6,891 nucleotides of DNA, taken from Gammaproteobacteria bacterium. Its GTDB lineage: Bacteria; Pseudomonadota; Gammaproteobacteria; Pseudomonadales; Azotimanducaceae. The notes beneath the pieces are model-generated. The model made no database searches, was not told the origin of the DNA, and worked only from the letters and a program-made list of their open reading frames with translations. The translations under genes were made by a program, and so were the position numbers. Below are positions 1 through 6,324 of the stretch, piece after piece. How positions within the stretch are numbered: position 1 is the stretch's first letter; the number at the start of each line of letters is the position of its first letter. The stretch is from positions 49,141 through 56,031 of the forward strand of contig PBGU01000037.1 of assembly GCA_002719135.1 (NCBI GenBank), in the 5' to 3' direction.

Positions 1-264
1 GCTCATTTTCTAAGTGATGAAGGGCAAGATCCCGCCGACTTGGTAGAGGAAGAAGATTGGGCACAGCGTTCTCAAGCGCAACTACGAACTGCGATGGATC
101 AGCTCGACGATCGCAGTCGGGATATCCTTCAGAATCGCTGGCTCGCAGAAGAAAAAACCACTCTACAAGAACTGGCTAATCACTACGGTGTTTCTGCGGA
201 GCGGATACGCCAGCTCGAGCAAAATGCCATGAAGAAGCTTAAAACGCATATGGAGGCTGCTTAA
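1..264 (+). CDS. rpoH: RNA polymerase sigma factor RpoH (sigma-32), C-terminal part, 5' end outside window
   Basis: This is the last 87 residues of the heat-shock sigma factor, which directs RNA polymerase to chaperone and protease promoters. The frame is open from base 1, so the N-terminal two thirds (regions 1.2 to 3, including the RpoH box) lie outside; the family is about 285 residues. Visible here is sigma region 4. Residues LDDRSRDIL (about 35-43) and RWLAEEKTTLQELA (47-60) lead into the helix-turn-helix, with YGVSAERIRQLE (62-73) and NAMKKLK (75-81) matching the sigma-70 family region 4.2 that binds the -35 element. The segments YGVSAER and QLE.NAMKKL agree closely with E. coli RpoH as I remember it, which separates it from RpoD and RpoS. 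The stop is TAA, followed 9 bases later by the DUF423 gene, with no terminator seen between them. Confidence 0.96.
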   Translation, partial: AHFLSDEGQDPADLVEEEDWAQRSQAQLRTAMDQLDDRSRDILQNRWLAEEKTTLQELANHYGVSAERIRQLEQNAMKKLKTHMEAA

Positions 265-273
265 GAGCGCGCG

Positions 274-609
274 TTGCCCTTGCTGCTTTGGCTTGCAACA
301 TTGTTGGGAGCGAGTGGCGTTATTGCCGGGGCTATTGAGTCGCATGTCTTTGAAAGTGGTAGCCCCGCCTTGGAGATTGGCGTTAGATACCAACTGATTC
401 ATGCCGTCGCGATCCTTATTGTTGCTTTAGTACCAGAACGGGTTAATCGGTGGTCGGGCTATATTTTTTCTATCGGCATACTCTTGTTTAGCGGTAGTTT
501 GTACTGGATCGCATGGGGTGGTCCGGTTTGGCTTGGACCGCTAACTCCTTTGGGTGGAGTGATACTTGTAGCAGGTTGGCTGCTCCTGCCCTGGAAACAA
601 GAAAATTGA
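274..609 (+). CDS. DUF423 / YgdD-family small inner-membrane protein
   Basis: A 111-residue, strongly hydrophobic protein of unknown function that should sit in the inner membrane. About four membrane spans are visible, at roughly residues 3-22, 42-54, 63-79 and 87-106. DUF423 hallmarks are the opening LLGASGVIAGAIESH (11-25, family GAF.AH), VRYQLIHAVAIL (37-48, family RYQ..HALALL), GILLFSGSLYWIA (72-84) and LTPLGGVILVAGWLLL (89-104). The reading frame is closed by the rpoH stop just upstream, so TTG at 274 is the first possible start. A weak AAGAG at 263-267 stands 6 bases ahead of it, and the protein aligns with the family from its first residues. Its stop overlaps the proposed trmB start. 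The family assignment is firm; no role can be given from the sequence. Confidence 0.88.
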   Translation: MPLLLWLATLLGASGVIAGAIESHVFESGSPALEIGVRYQLIHAVAILIVALVPERVNRWSGYIFSIGILLFSGSLYWIAWGGPVWLGPLTPLGGVILVAGWLLLPWKQEN

Positions 610-1259
610 TTTTCTCGAAGCCAATCTTCATTCGTCGGCGCGGGCGGATGACAAAAGCGCAACGGAGCGCGCTTGGTCGTCTGGATCCATTCCTGATGGA
701 TCCCGCTGTTGACGCGACGGAAGTATTTAATCGGCAAGCACCCACGGCTCTGGAAATTGGCTTTGGGATGGGTCAAGCACTTGTTCATTTTGCCGGCTGT
801 CATCCCGAGTGGAATTGCATTGGAGTGGATGTATATCGTCCGGGAATTGGGTCGCTGGTTCTTCAGTGTGAGCAAGAAAACATCAAGAACGTACGCATCG
901 TTGAATCCGATGCTTTATCCGTTCTAGAGTGTCTTGAGGACAATTCGATCGAGCTGATTATGGTTTTTTTCCCCGATCCATGGCCGAAAAAGCACCACCA
1001 CAAGCGACGTCTCGTTACCCCGGCATTTGGCACCTTAGCTTCAAGTAAACTGAACCCCGGTGGATGCATGCGGCTTGCAACAGACTGGTTACCCTACGCC
1101 GAAACGATCGTTGAAGCCCTACAAGGTAATCCCGAGCTTCATGGTGGCATCTCGGAACGTTGGCCACTGCGTTCCCCGACCAAGTTCGAGGAGCGCGCCC
1201 GACGGCTTCGGCATTGCGTTCAAGACTTTTGTTATACGAAGGTTAGACGATCCTTTTAG
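606..1259 (+). CDS. trmB: tRNA (guanine-N7-)-methyltransferase TrmB
   Basis: Uses S-adenosylmethionine to methylate N7 of G46 in the variable loop of many tRNAs. From the proposed TTG start it has 217 residues; E. coli TrmB has 239. Motifs seen are the N-terminal RRRGRMTKAQ (10-19), the SAM-binding LEIGFGMG (49-56), FFPDPWPKKHHHKRR (121-135), which is the family signature around the catalytic region, LATDW (157-161) and TKFEERARRL (192-201), the C-terminal TKFE..G/A.RLGH-type motif. The start is an inference. ATG at 648 would cut off the conserved RRxGR segment, while ATG at 513 would overlap the DUF423 gene by almost 100 bases. TTG at 606 gives a TTGA overlap with the DUF423 stop and keeps the motif; TTG at 576 is an alternative. 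The Shine-Dalgarno sequence is weak. It converges with hemW, with 37 bases between the stops. Confidence 0.95.
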   Translation: MIFSKPIFIRRRGRMTKAQRSALGRLDPFLMDPAVDATEVFNRQAPTALEIGFGMGQALVHFAGCHPEWNCIGVDVYRPGIGSLVLQCEQENIKNVRIVESDALSVLECLEDNSIELIMVFFPDPWPKKHHHKRRLVTPAFGTLASSKLNPGGCMRLATDWLPYAETIVEALQGNPELHGGISERWPLRSPTKFEERARRLRHCVQDFCYTKVRRSF

Positions 1260-1296
1260 GAACTGGGATCGGTCAAAAATGCTCGATAAACCGATT

Positions 1297-2391
1297 TCAG
1301 TTAAGGAATTGACCAACCACGGCATTTAGTTGGGAGTAACCTCTTTCCGTCACCTGGAGCCGATCCGGTTGCATGAGTTCCCATGACACGAGTCGATCAA
1401 CGACATCAGAAATAACTTCATACGAAAGCCCGGTTGTTAGGGAAAACAGTGATGTTTCGACACCTTCGGTTAGTCGGAGAGCGTTCATCATGAATTCAAC
1501 GGGCAATTCGTCGTGCGATACGTCGGCGATTTCGGTCGGCGCACCAGCGAGGTACAGCCTTGGTTGACGGGGTTTCATGGTGCGGATGATTTTACCGCCT
1601 CGACCAATCTTGCCATGCGCGCCAGCACCAATACCGACGTAGTCTCCAAAACGCCAGTAATTCACGTTATGGCGACAACGAGAGCCATCACGTCCAAAAG
1701 CAGAGACTTCGTATTGGGAATAGCCGTTTTCCTCCAATAGTTCTCTCCCCACGTCGCTCATCTCAGCCCGGAGATCATCCGATGCCAATTTAGGTGGACG
1801 GCGATAGAATTCGGTTCGAGGTTCGATGGTCAGTTGGTACCAAGATAGGTGGTCGGTTCCAAAACTTATAGCACGCTCGAGATCGGCCATGGCTCCATCC
1901 AGGTTTTGATCCGGTAATCCAAACATGAGGTCGAGATTGACGCTGTCAAATCCTGCCTTTAGGGCATTTTCAACGGCTTTCGAGGCATCATCAGAGTTAT
2001 GGACCCGCCCGAGTTTTTTGAGTTGTTCAGGGTCGAAGGATTGCACGCCAATCGAAATTCGAGTTATTCCGGCGTCCAAATATGCTTCGAAAGCATCGTG
2101 TTCCAGCGTTCCTGGGTTCGCCTCTATAGTAATTTCGGAAACGTTTTGACGATCAACTATTTGTAGAAATCGAGCGAGGGCGTTAGCGGAAAATAGACTT
2201 GGCGTTCCTCCGCCTAGATAGATTGTGTTGATGCTTTGTCCGGTGGCATCGAGCTCTGAATTGAAGTCCTCAATTAGGCGAGATACGTAACCTATTTCAT
2301 CCAGTTCGCTATGGAGCGGATGGGAGTTGAAATCACAATAGGGGCATTTGCGCACACACCATGGGAAATGCGTATAGAGGCCGAGACCCAT
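1297..2391 (-). CDS. hemW: HemW, radical-SAM-family heme chaperone (formerly called HemN-like)
   Basis: A 364-residue radical SAM protein that binds heme and passes it to respiratory enzymes; older annotations call it oxygen-independent coproporphyrinogen III oxidase. The 4Fe-4S motif is CVRKCPYC (C12, C16, C19), inside FPWCVRKCPYCDFNSH. Further family features are YLGGGTPSLF (58-67), the ANPGT SAM-contact region (91-95), GVQSF (115-119), VNLDLMFGLP (151-160) and HNVNYWRFGDYVGIGAGAHG (241-260). The HNxxYW motif at 241-246 is typical of HemW and absent from true HemN, and the N terminus lacks HemN's extension. A C-terminal HemN_C-type winged domain follows from about residue 295. The ATG shares its A with the rdgB TAA (TAATG), so translation is probably coupled. 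No strong Shine-Dalgarno sequence is visible. Confidence 0.96.
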   Translation of the reverse strand: MGLGLYTHFPWCVRKCPYCDFNSHPLHSELDEIGYVSRLIEDFNSELDATGQSINTIYLGGGTPSLFSANALARFLQIVDRQNVSEITIEANPGTLEHDAFEAYLDAGITRISIGVQSFDPEQLKKLGRVHNSDDASKAVENALKAGFDSVNLDLMFGLPDQNLDGAMADLERAISFGTDHLSWYQLTIEPRTEFYRRPPKLASDDLRAEMSDVGRELLEENGYSQYEVSAFGRDGSRCRHNVNYWRFGDYVGIGAGAHGKIGRGGKIIRTMKPRQPRLYLAGAPTEIADVSHDELPVEFMMNALRLTEGVETSLFSLTTGLSYEVISDVVDRLVSWELMQPDRLQVTERGYSQLNAVVGQFLN

Positions 2392-2996
2392 TAAAGCTGT
2401 TCTCGCCGATCTTGAATTGACTGAATGAGGTTTGTTGAGGCAATGGCGCGATGGCTTAAGCGGTTCTTTAATTCTGGCTCCATCTGCGCGGCTGTTATTT
2501 GGAAGCCTTTGGCTACAAAGAGAGGATCGTAACCAAACCCGTTATTTCCTTTCGCCTCTTCCGCAATGTTTCCATGCCACTCGCCAAAAGCCACGATAGG
2601 CGTTGGGTCTTCGGAGTGAAGGAGAAAAACGAGTGTGCAAAAAAAGTACGCCCGACGACTATCGGAGTTGCGAAGGGCTTCTAAAAGCTTCAAGTTGTTC
2701 TCTTCTGCGTTCGCAGACGTACCGGCGTAACGAGCCGAATAAATGCCTGGAGCGCCATTCAGGGACGGGACCACTAACCCCGAATCGTCCGCCAGTGCCG
2801 GTAACGACGTCAGTCGACTTGCGTGTCGTGCCTTGAGCAGAGCGTTTTCTAGGAACGAAACGCCGGTTTCTGGGATGGCGTGTATCTTATAGTGCGATTG
2901 TGGTCTCAGCTCGAATTCGATGGGCGCGAGCAACAGCTTGAATTCGTTGAGCTTGCCCTTATTACCACTAGCTAGTACGGCGGTTTGAAAAGGCAT
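2391..2996 (-). CDS. rdgB: XTP/dITP pyrophosphatase RdgB (Ham1/NTPase family)
   Basis: Hydrolyses dITP, ITP and XTP to the monophosphate plus pyrophosphate, keeping deaminated purines out of DNA and RNA. Its 201 residues compare with 197 in E. coli. All family blocks are present: SGNKGKLNEF (10-19) for phosphate binding, ETGVSFLENALLKARHA (43-59), ADDSGL (69-74) with the likely catalytic base D71, GAPGIYSARYAG (81-92), GNNGFGYDPLF (150-160) for base recognition, and LSHRA (180-184). The ATG at 2996 has a good AAGGTGA (3007-3001 on this strand) 7 bases upstream of it when measured from AAGG, and the N terminus aligns with the family. It is the first gene after a 130-base spacer that carries a plausible promoter, and it shares one base with hemW. 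The rdgB-hemW pair also occurs in E. coli and Pseudomonas. Confidence 0.97.
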   Translation of the reverse strand: MPFQTAVLASGNKGKLNEFKLLLAPIEFELRPQSHYKIHAIPETGVSFLENALLKARHASRLTSLPALADDSGLVVPSLNGAPGIYSARYAGTSANAEENNLKLLEALRNSDSRRAYFFCTLVFLLHSEDPTPIVAFGEWHGNIAEEAKGNNGFGYDPLFVAKGFQITAAQMEPELKNRLSHRAIASTNLIQSIQDRREQL

Positions 2997-3000
2997 CCCG

Positions 3001-3007
3001 TCACCTT
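3001..3007 (-). promoter_or_regulatory. Shine-Dalgarno sequence of rdgB
   Basis: Read on the minus strand this is AAGGTGA, with 7 bases between AAGG and the rdgB ATG. It is one of the clearest ribosome binding sites in the window and supports the rdgB start at 2996. Confidence 0.7.
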
Positions 3008-3051
3008 AATACTTTTCAATGACGCCGAGAAAAAATGCGAGACCTGCTTGA

Positions 3052-3079
3052 ATTATGGCGGGCATTAAATTTGAGTCAG
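3052..3079 (-). promoter_or_regulatory. Candidate sigma-70 promoter for rdgB-hemW
   Basis: On the minus strand CTGACT (3079-3074) resembles the -35 consensus TTGACA at 4 of 6 positions. CATAAT (3057-3052) resembles TATAAT at 5 of 6, and the spacer is 16 bases. Transcription would start about 7 bases further on, giving a leader of roughly 50 bases before the rdgB ATG. The site falls in the only sizeable spacer upstream of rdgB, which fits a separate transcript from metX-metW. It was found by eye, and such matches also arise by chance in AT-rich spacers. Confidence 0.4.
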
Positions 3080-3126
3080 CCTCGAGAGATTTTTCATGTC
3101 TAACCAAAAGGCATAACACGGCTGTT

Positions 3127-3723
3127 TCACGATGCTCGGCCGAGTCGATAGAACGCAATTGCGCCGAAAAGATTTGGGAACCGCTTCATTAGAGAGCCTG
3201 TCCTGTATGAAGAACTAAAGACTAGTCGCTGGACAACACGTAGATCCTTTTCTTCGCAGAGTTGTTCGAAATCCAAAAACGTGCAGGGTCGAATATTTGG
3301 GGTATCAAACCAACGGTGAGGTATTGGCTGGGATACCGGGACGTTGCCACTGGTAAGCATTCGCACACGGTGTCCCCAATAGCCGAAGTTAGGGAACGTT
3401 ACGATGCACTCTTCGCCTATTCGTAACATCTCGTCAAGCAACTGGTGCGGAGAATCGACAGCTTGAAGTGTCTCGGTCATTATCACCATATCAAAACTTT
3501 TATCGGGAAAGCGTTGGAGTCCTTCATTTAGATCGTGTTCGACGACGTTGATCCCTCGCTGGATACAAGCAGCGATTTCGTCCGCGTCGTTTTCGATTCC
3601 GTAGCCTAGAATGTTCTTAGCGTGTGCCAGATGCTCCAACAAATCGCCGCTACCGCAACCAAGATCGAGTACACGGGCGTCGCGCTTAATAAGGTTTGCG
3701 ATAATTCTCAGATCTTCTCTCAT
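3127..3723 (-). CDS. metW: MetW, methyltransferase-like partner of MetX in methionine biosynthesis
   Basis: A 198-residue class I SAM-methyltransferase-fold protein that accompanies metX in many proteobacteria and is needed for full methionine synthesis. Work in Pseudomonas, as I recall it, suggests that it binds MetX and raises its activity; a methyl acceptor is not established. Visible are motif I VLDLGCGSGDLL (18-29), the acidic GIEND at the end of the second strand (42-46), SFDMVIMTETLQAV (76-89), TFPNFGYWGHR (about 109-119) and the MetW-typical PIPHRWFDTPNIR segment (133-145). The ATG overlaps the metX stop as ATGA, the arrangement expected for translational coupling of a partner subunit, with a weak GGGAA 8 bases upstream. 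The length is normal. A 130-base spacer follows before rdgB; Pseudomonas, as I recall, has a further gene (DUF4426 type) there, which is absent here. Confidence 0.96.
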   Translation of the reverse strand: MREDLRIIANLIKRDARVLDLGCGSGDLLEHLAHAKNILGYGIENDADEIAACIQRGINVVEHDLNEGLQRFPDKSFDMVIMTETLQAVDSPHQLLDEMLRIGEECIVTFPNFGYWGHRVRMLTSGNVPVSQPIPHRWFDTPNIRPCTFLDFEQLCEEKDLRVVQRLVFSSSYRTGSLMKRFPNLFGAIAFYRLGRAS

Positions 3724-4868
3724 AAGCCACGTTCCCGCGCGATGCGGCCCATGTAGGCCTGTAAAACACCGAAATAACGGGGTATCGGTAATAGAAAGGA
3801 ATCGTGCCCAAAGGTCGATTCGATAGTCGTGCTTATTACGTCTTTACCGGCGGCGATGAGCGCGTCAACGATTGTATCGGAGCGTTCCGGGGCAAATCGC
3901 CAGTCGGAGGTAAACGAAGCAACCAAGAATTTCGCTTGTGCATTGGCGAGGGCTCTAACTAGGTCGTCGTTGAATTCACGAGCGGGATCGAAGTAGTCGA
4001 GTGCTCGAGTCATAAGTATGTACGTATTAGCGTCAAATAATTTCGAGAATGTTTCCCCTTGATAGTGAAGATAACTTTCTACCTGAAATTCAACGTCCTG
4101 CCCTAGTGCAATATCGCCAGACTTCAGCTCTCGACCAAATCTGTCGCCCATCGCGTCGTCGGAAAGATAGGTGACGTGACCGACCATTCGTGCCAATCCA
4201 AGGCCTCTCTCGGGATTTTCTCCGGATGTTTGGTAGTGTCCGCCGTTAAATTCTGGATCGCTGGAGATAGCGAACCGCGCAATCTCATTGAAGGCGATGT
4301 TTTGTGCGGAAAGCTTTGGTGTGCATGCAATGAGTAAAGCGTGCGCTACTCGATCGGGATAATCGATGGCCCATTGCATTGCCTGCATGCCGCCGAGACT
4401 TCCCCCGATGACAGCGGCGAACTTATCGATCCCAAGCGTTTGCGCAAGCATGTGTTGGGTTTGGACCCAATCTTTAACGGTTACAGTGGGGAAAGTGGGA
4501 CCGTAGATCTCGCCTGTATCAGGATTAATAGAAGTAGGTCCAGTGGTTCCATGGCAGCCACCGAGATTGTTCAGGCTCAACACGTAAAAGTGATCGGTGT
4601 CGATAGGTTTGCCGGGACCGATACAGTTGTCCCACCATCCTGGTTTTGTGTCTTCGCGAGCGTGATAGCCAGCGGCGTGATGGTGTCCGGATAGAGCGTG
4701 GCAGATTAGAACAGCGTTATCGCGTTCTTCGTTGAGCCTCCCATAGGTTTCATATACGAGTTCAAATCCAGGCAATTTCGCACCGGATTGCAGCGTAATC
4801 GACGAGTCAAACCGCTGGGTTAGTGGCTTGACCAACCCAACGGAGTTGTCGGGTATCTCTGAGACCAT
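3720..4868 (-). CDS. metX: MetX, homoserine O-acyltransferase (probably O-succinyltransferase)
   Basis: Transfers an acyl group from acyl-CoA to the homoserine hydroxyl, the committed step to methionine. It has 382 residues and an alpha/beta-hydrolase fold. Seen are HALSGHHHAAGYH (57-69), GWWDNCIGPGKPID (77-90), LNNLGGCHGTTGP (99-111), the nucleophile elbow GGSLGGMQ with S157 (155-162), SAPKLSAQNIAFNE-type CTPKLSAQNIAFNE (182-195), TSDWRF with the likely catalytic D322, and GHDSF with the likely H355. The whole protein follows the Pseudomonas aeruginosa enzyme, which works with succinyl-CoA, and like it has DWRF where acetyl-CoA enzymes usually have a hydrophobic residue after DW. Succinylation is therefore the better guess, but enterobacterial MetA is unrelated and MetX enzymes of both specificities exist. 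The start aligns with the family, yet no Shine-Dalgarno sequence precedes it. The stop overlaps metW. Confidence 0.96.
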   Translation of the reverse strand: MVSEIPDNSVGLVKPLTQRFDSSITLQSGAKLPGFELVYETYGRLNEERDNAVLICHALSGHHHAAGYHAREDTKPGWWDNCIGPGKPIDTDHFYVLSLNNLGGCHGTTGPTSINPDTGEIYGPTFPTVTVKDWVQTQHMLAQTLGIDKFAAVIGGSLGGMQAMQWAIDYPDRVAHALLIACTPKLSAQNIAFNEIARFAISSDPEFNGGHYQTSGENPERGLGLARMVGHVTYLSDDAMGDRFGRELKSGDIALGQDVEFQVESYLHYQGETFSKLFDANTYILMTRALDYFDPAREFNDDLVRALANAQAKFLVASFTSDWRFAPERSDTIVDALIAAGKDVISTTIESTFGHDSFLLPIPRYFGVLQAYMGRIARERGL

Positions 4869-4930
4869 ACAAAATTCGAACCAATACTGAAAATCGGACG
4901 CGGAGTCTAAAACACCGCTTGACTAAGCAC

Positions 4931-4955
4931 CAATTGACGCGATGGGCATCAACTA
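4931..4955 (-). other. RNA hairpin at the yggT stop codon, ahead of metX
   Basis: On the minus strand TTGATGC (4952-4946) pairs with GCGTCAA (4940-4934) around a 5-base loop CCATC. That gives seven pairs, one of them G-U. Three weaker pairs extend the stem into the yggT stop codon TAG (4955-4953) on one side and TTG (4933-4931) on the other. No run of U follows, so it does not look like a standard intrinsic terminator. It could protect the 3' end of the yggS-proC-yggT message, mark a processing site or reduce read-through into metX. The structure is visible directly; its function is inference. Confidence 0.35.
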
Positions 4956-5519
4956 CAAGAGCAACCCAGGTAGAAGCCATCGTTGAATTATCCAAATAAT
5001 GACGATGGTGATCATTGGTGATAAGTCGATCATGCCGACCGGCGGCAACAATTTTTTTGCTGGACGCAGTACAGGTTCACAAATTTGATTAAGTAACGTC
5101 GTCGCTGGGGATCGCGACCCATGGATGATGCCGAACTGAACAAGCCAACTCAGTGCAATCAAAATGAAAATCGCGAAGAGAAAAATTGAGACGAGCAGAT
5201 CAAGGGTTTGGTACAGCTCGAAGCGGATCAATTTCCACCAATCAATAGGTGTAATTTCGCCGCGGGAAACAATGCGGGTGAGGTCGGCGAGTGTGTAGGC
5301 GATCAAGGTAGCGCCAAACGACGCTAGGTCTAAGTTCCTGAAGGTTGGTAGGACTTGCCGGACAACTCGCAATACGGGATTTGTAAAACGGACAATCGCG
5401 CTCGAAATCGGGTTGTAGAAATCGGCGTGTACCGCCTGCAGGACAAACCGCATTAAGAAAAGGAATGCGAAAATGTTCAACACCAGTCGCACGACTAATA
5501 CGATCGGCTCAAGCATCAT
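4953..5519 (-). CDS. yggT: YggT-family integral membrane protein
   Basis: A 188-residue inner-membrane protein, the same length as E. coli YggT, of uncertain function; links to osmotic or ion homeostasis have been suggested. Two YGGT repeats are visible. The first has a membrane span at about 5-28, then NPISSAIVRFTNPVLRVVRQ (36-55) and LDLASF (63-68). The second has a span at about 106-130, then LLNQICEPVLRPAKKLLPP (142-160) and IDLSPMI (164-170), followed by a last span to residue 188. A hydrophobic stretch at about 66-84 may also cross the membrane. ATG at 5519 has AAGAGG 6 bases upstream; a second ATG at 5516 is equally usable. The start lies 11 bases inside proC, so the two are surely on one transcript. 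The stop codon is part of a hairpin 84 bases before metX. Confidence 0.94.
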   Translation of the reverse strand: MMLEPIVLVVRLVLNIFAFLFLMRFVLQAVHADFYNPISSAIVRFTNPVLRVVRQVLPTFRNLDLASFGATLIAYTLADLTRIVSRGEITPIDWWKLIRFELYQTLDLLVSIFLFAIFILIALSWLVQFGIIHGSRSPATTLLNQICEPVLRPAKKLLPPVGMIDLSPMITIVIIWIIQRWLLPGLLL

Positions 5520-6324
5520 TATCGGCCTCTTGTGATAACTCGATAGAACGTTCGCGAGCTTCAGAGATGGCGCGAACGATGGTCCCTTGCATGTCTTCGC
5601 GGTTAAAGGCGGCGATCGCCCGCTCTGTAGTTCCCCCCGGCGATGTCACATTCTGTCTAAGAGTCTCTAGGTCATCATCGCTATTTATTGCCATCTTAAC
5701 CCCGCCTAGCGCAGTTTTTAGAGTGAGTTTACGAGCGATTTCAGGAGTCAAGCCGAGTTCGATAGCTGCCTTAATCATGGACTCGATCAAGTAAAAGAAA
5801 TAGGCAGGCCCACTTCCCGAAATCGCGGTAACTGCATCTAGGTCAGCGTCTTCTTCAAACCACAATACGTCGCCCGCGCAACCGAGAATACGGTGTGCCA
5901 ACTCCGCTTGAGGGTCGGTGGTTCGGGTATTTCGGACAAGACCGCTGATTCCAGCACCAATTAATGCCGGGGTGTTAGGCATGCAGCGCACGATCGATAC
6001 AGTCTCACCGAACCAAGCGTTGAGGGCGCTAAGTGGGACACCGGCTGCAATAGACATTACCAACTGGTGTGTGATTAATGGTGCGATTTCTAACGCGACC
6101 GATCGAATGATCTGTGGTTTAACGGCCAATACAACGACGTCTGCGTCTGCAACGGCGCGTTTGTTATCCGCAGTGGTTTTGATTTCTGAATTCGCGAAGC
6201 GGTCGAGTTGGGTTGCGATTGGGTCAGCAACGATAACGCTTGGGGGTTTGTCCGCACCTAGAAGGCCAATCGCCAATGCGTATGCCATGTTGCCTCCACC
6301 GATAAAGGCAATCTGATTGCTCAT
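5509..6324 (-). CDS. proC: Pyrroline-5-carboxylate reductase ProC
   Basis: Reduces 1-pyrroline-5-carboxylate to L-proline with NAD(P)H, the last step of proline synthesis, in the cytoplasm as an oligomer. It has 271 residues, against 269 in E. coli. The Rossmann motif FIGGGNMA is at 7-14, VLAVKPQ at 65-71, MPNTPA at 115-120, and the C-terminal dimerisation domain carries ISGSGPAYFF (168-177) and the P5CR signature SPGGTTERAI (228-237). The frame stays open to 6435, but ATG at 6324 is chosen because it starts directly at the Rossmann fold, has AGAGGG 8 bases upstream, and forms a 4-base ATGA overlap with the yggS stop. The longer version would add 37 residues that read through yggS and match nothing in the family. 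It overlaps yggT by 11 bases. Confidence 0.97.
   Translation of the reverse strand: MSNQIAFIGGGNMAYALAIGLLGADKPPSVIVADPIATQLDRFANSEIKTTADNKRAVADADVVVLAVKPQIIRSVALEIAPLITHQLVMSIAAGVPLSALNAWFGETVSIVRCMPNTPALIGAGISGLVRNTRTTDPQAELAHRILGCAGDVLWFEEDADLDAVTAISGSGPAYFFYLIESMIKAAIELGLTPEIARKLTLKTALGGVKMAINSDDDLETLRQNVTSPGGTTERAIAAFNREDMQGTIVRAISEARERSIELSQEADNDA
5526..5531 (-). promoter_or_regulatory. Shine-Dalgarno sequence of yggT
   Basis: On the minus strand this reads AAGAGG, 6 bases before ATG at 5519 and 9 before ATG at 5516. It lies within the last codons of proC. It supports a yggT start that overlaps proC but does not decide between the two adjacent ATG codons. Confidence 0.6.

Noticed and set aside
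252..256. GGAGG near the end of rpoH as the ribosome binding site of DUF423
   Set aside because: It is 17 bases from the only possible start at 274, too far to act in the usual way; the weak AAGAG nearer the start is better placed.
459..875. Long open frame of 138 codons on the minus strand across DUF423 and trmB
   Set aside because: It is antisense to two genes with firm family motifs, its composition is unlike a real protein, and it has no recognisable domain.
1267..1296. Inverted repeat ATCGGT / ACCGAT between trmB and hemW, and AAGG / CCTT at the end of trmB
   Set aside because: The first has a 6-pair stem with a 16-base loop and no U run on either side. The second has only 4 pairs. Neither is convincing as a terminator.
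1297..2391. Calling this gene hemN, oxygen-independent coproporphyrinogen III oxidase
   Set aside because: The protein has the HNxxYW motif and short N terminus of HemW and lacks the longer N-terminal region of HemN.
4341..4694. Open frame of 117 codons on the plus strand inside metX
   Set aside because: It lies wholly opposite conserved metX codons, has no ribosome binding site and looks like a shadow of metX codon usage.
5465..6316. Two open frames of 109 and 132 codons on the plus strand opposite proC and yggT
   Set aside because: Both are antisense to well-conserved coding sequence and show no family features.
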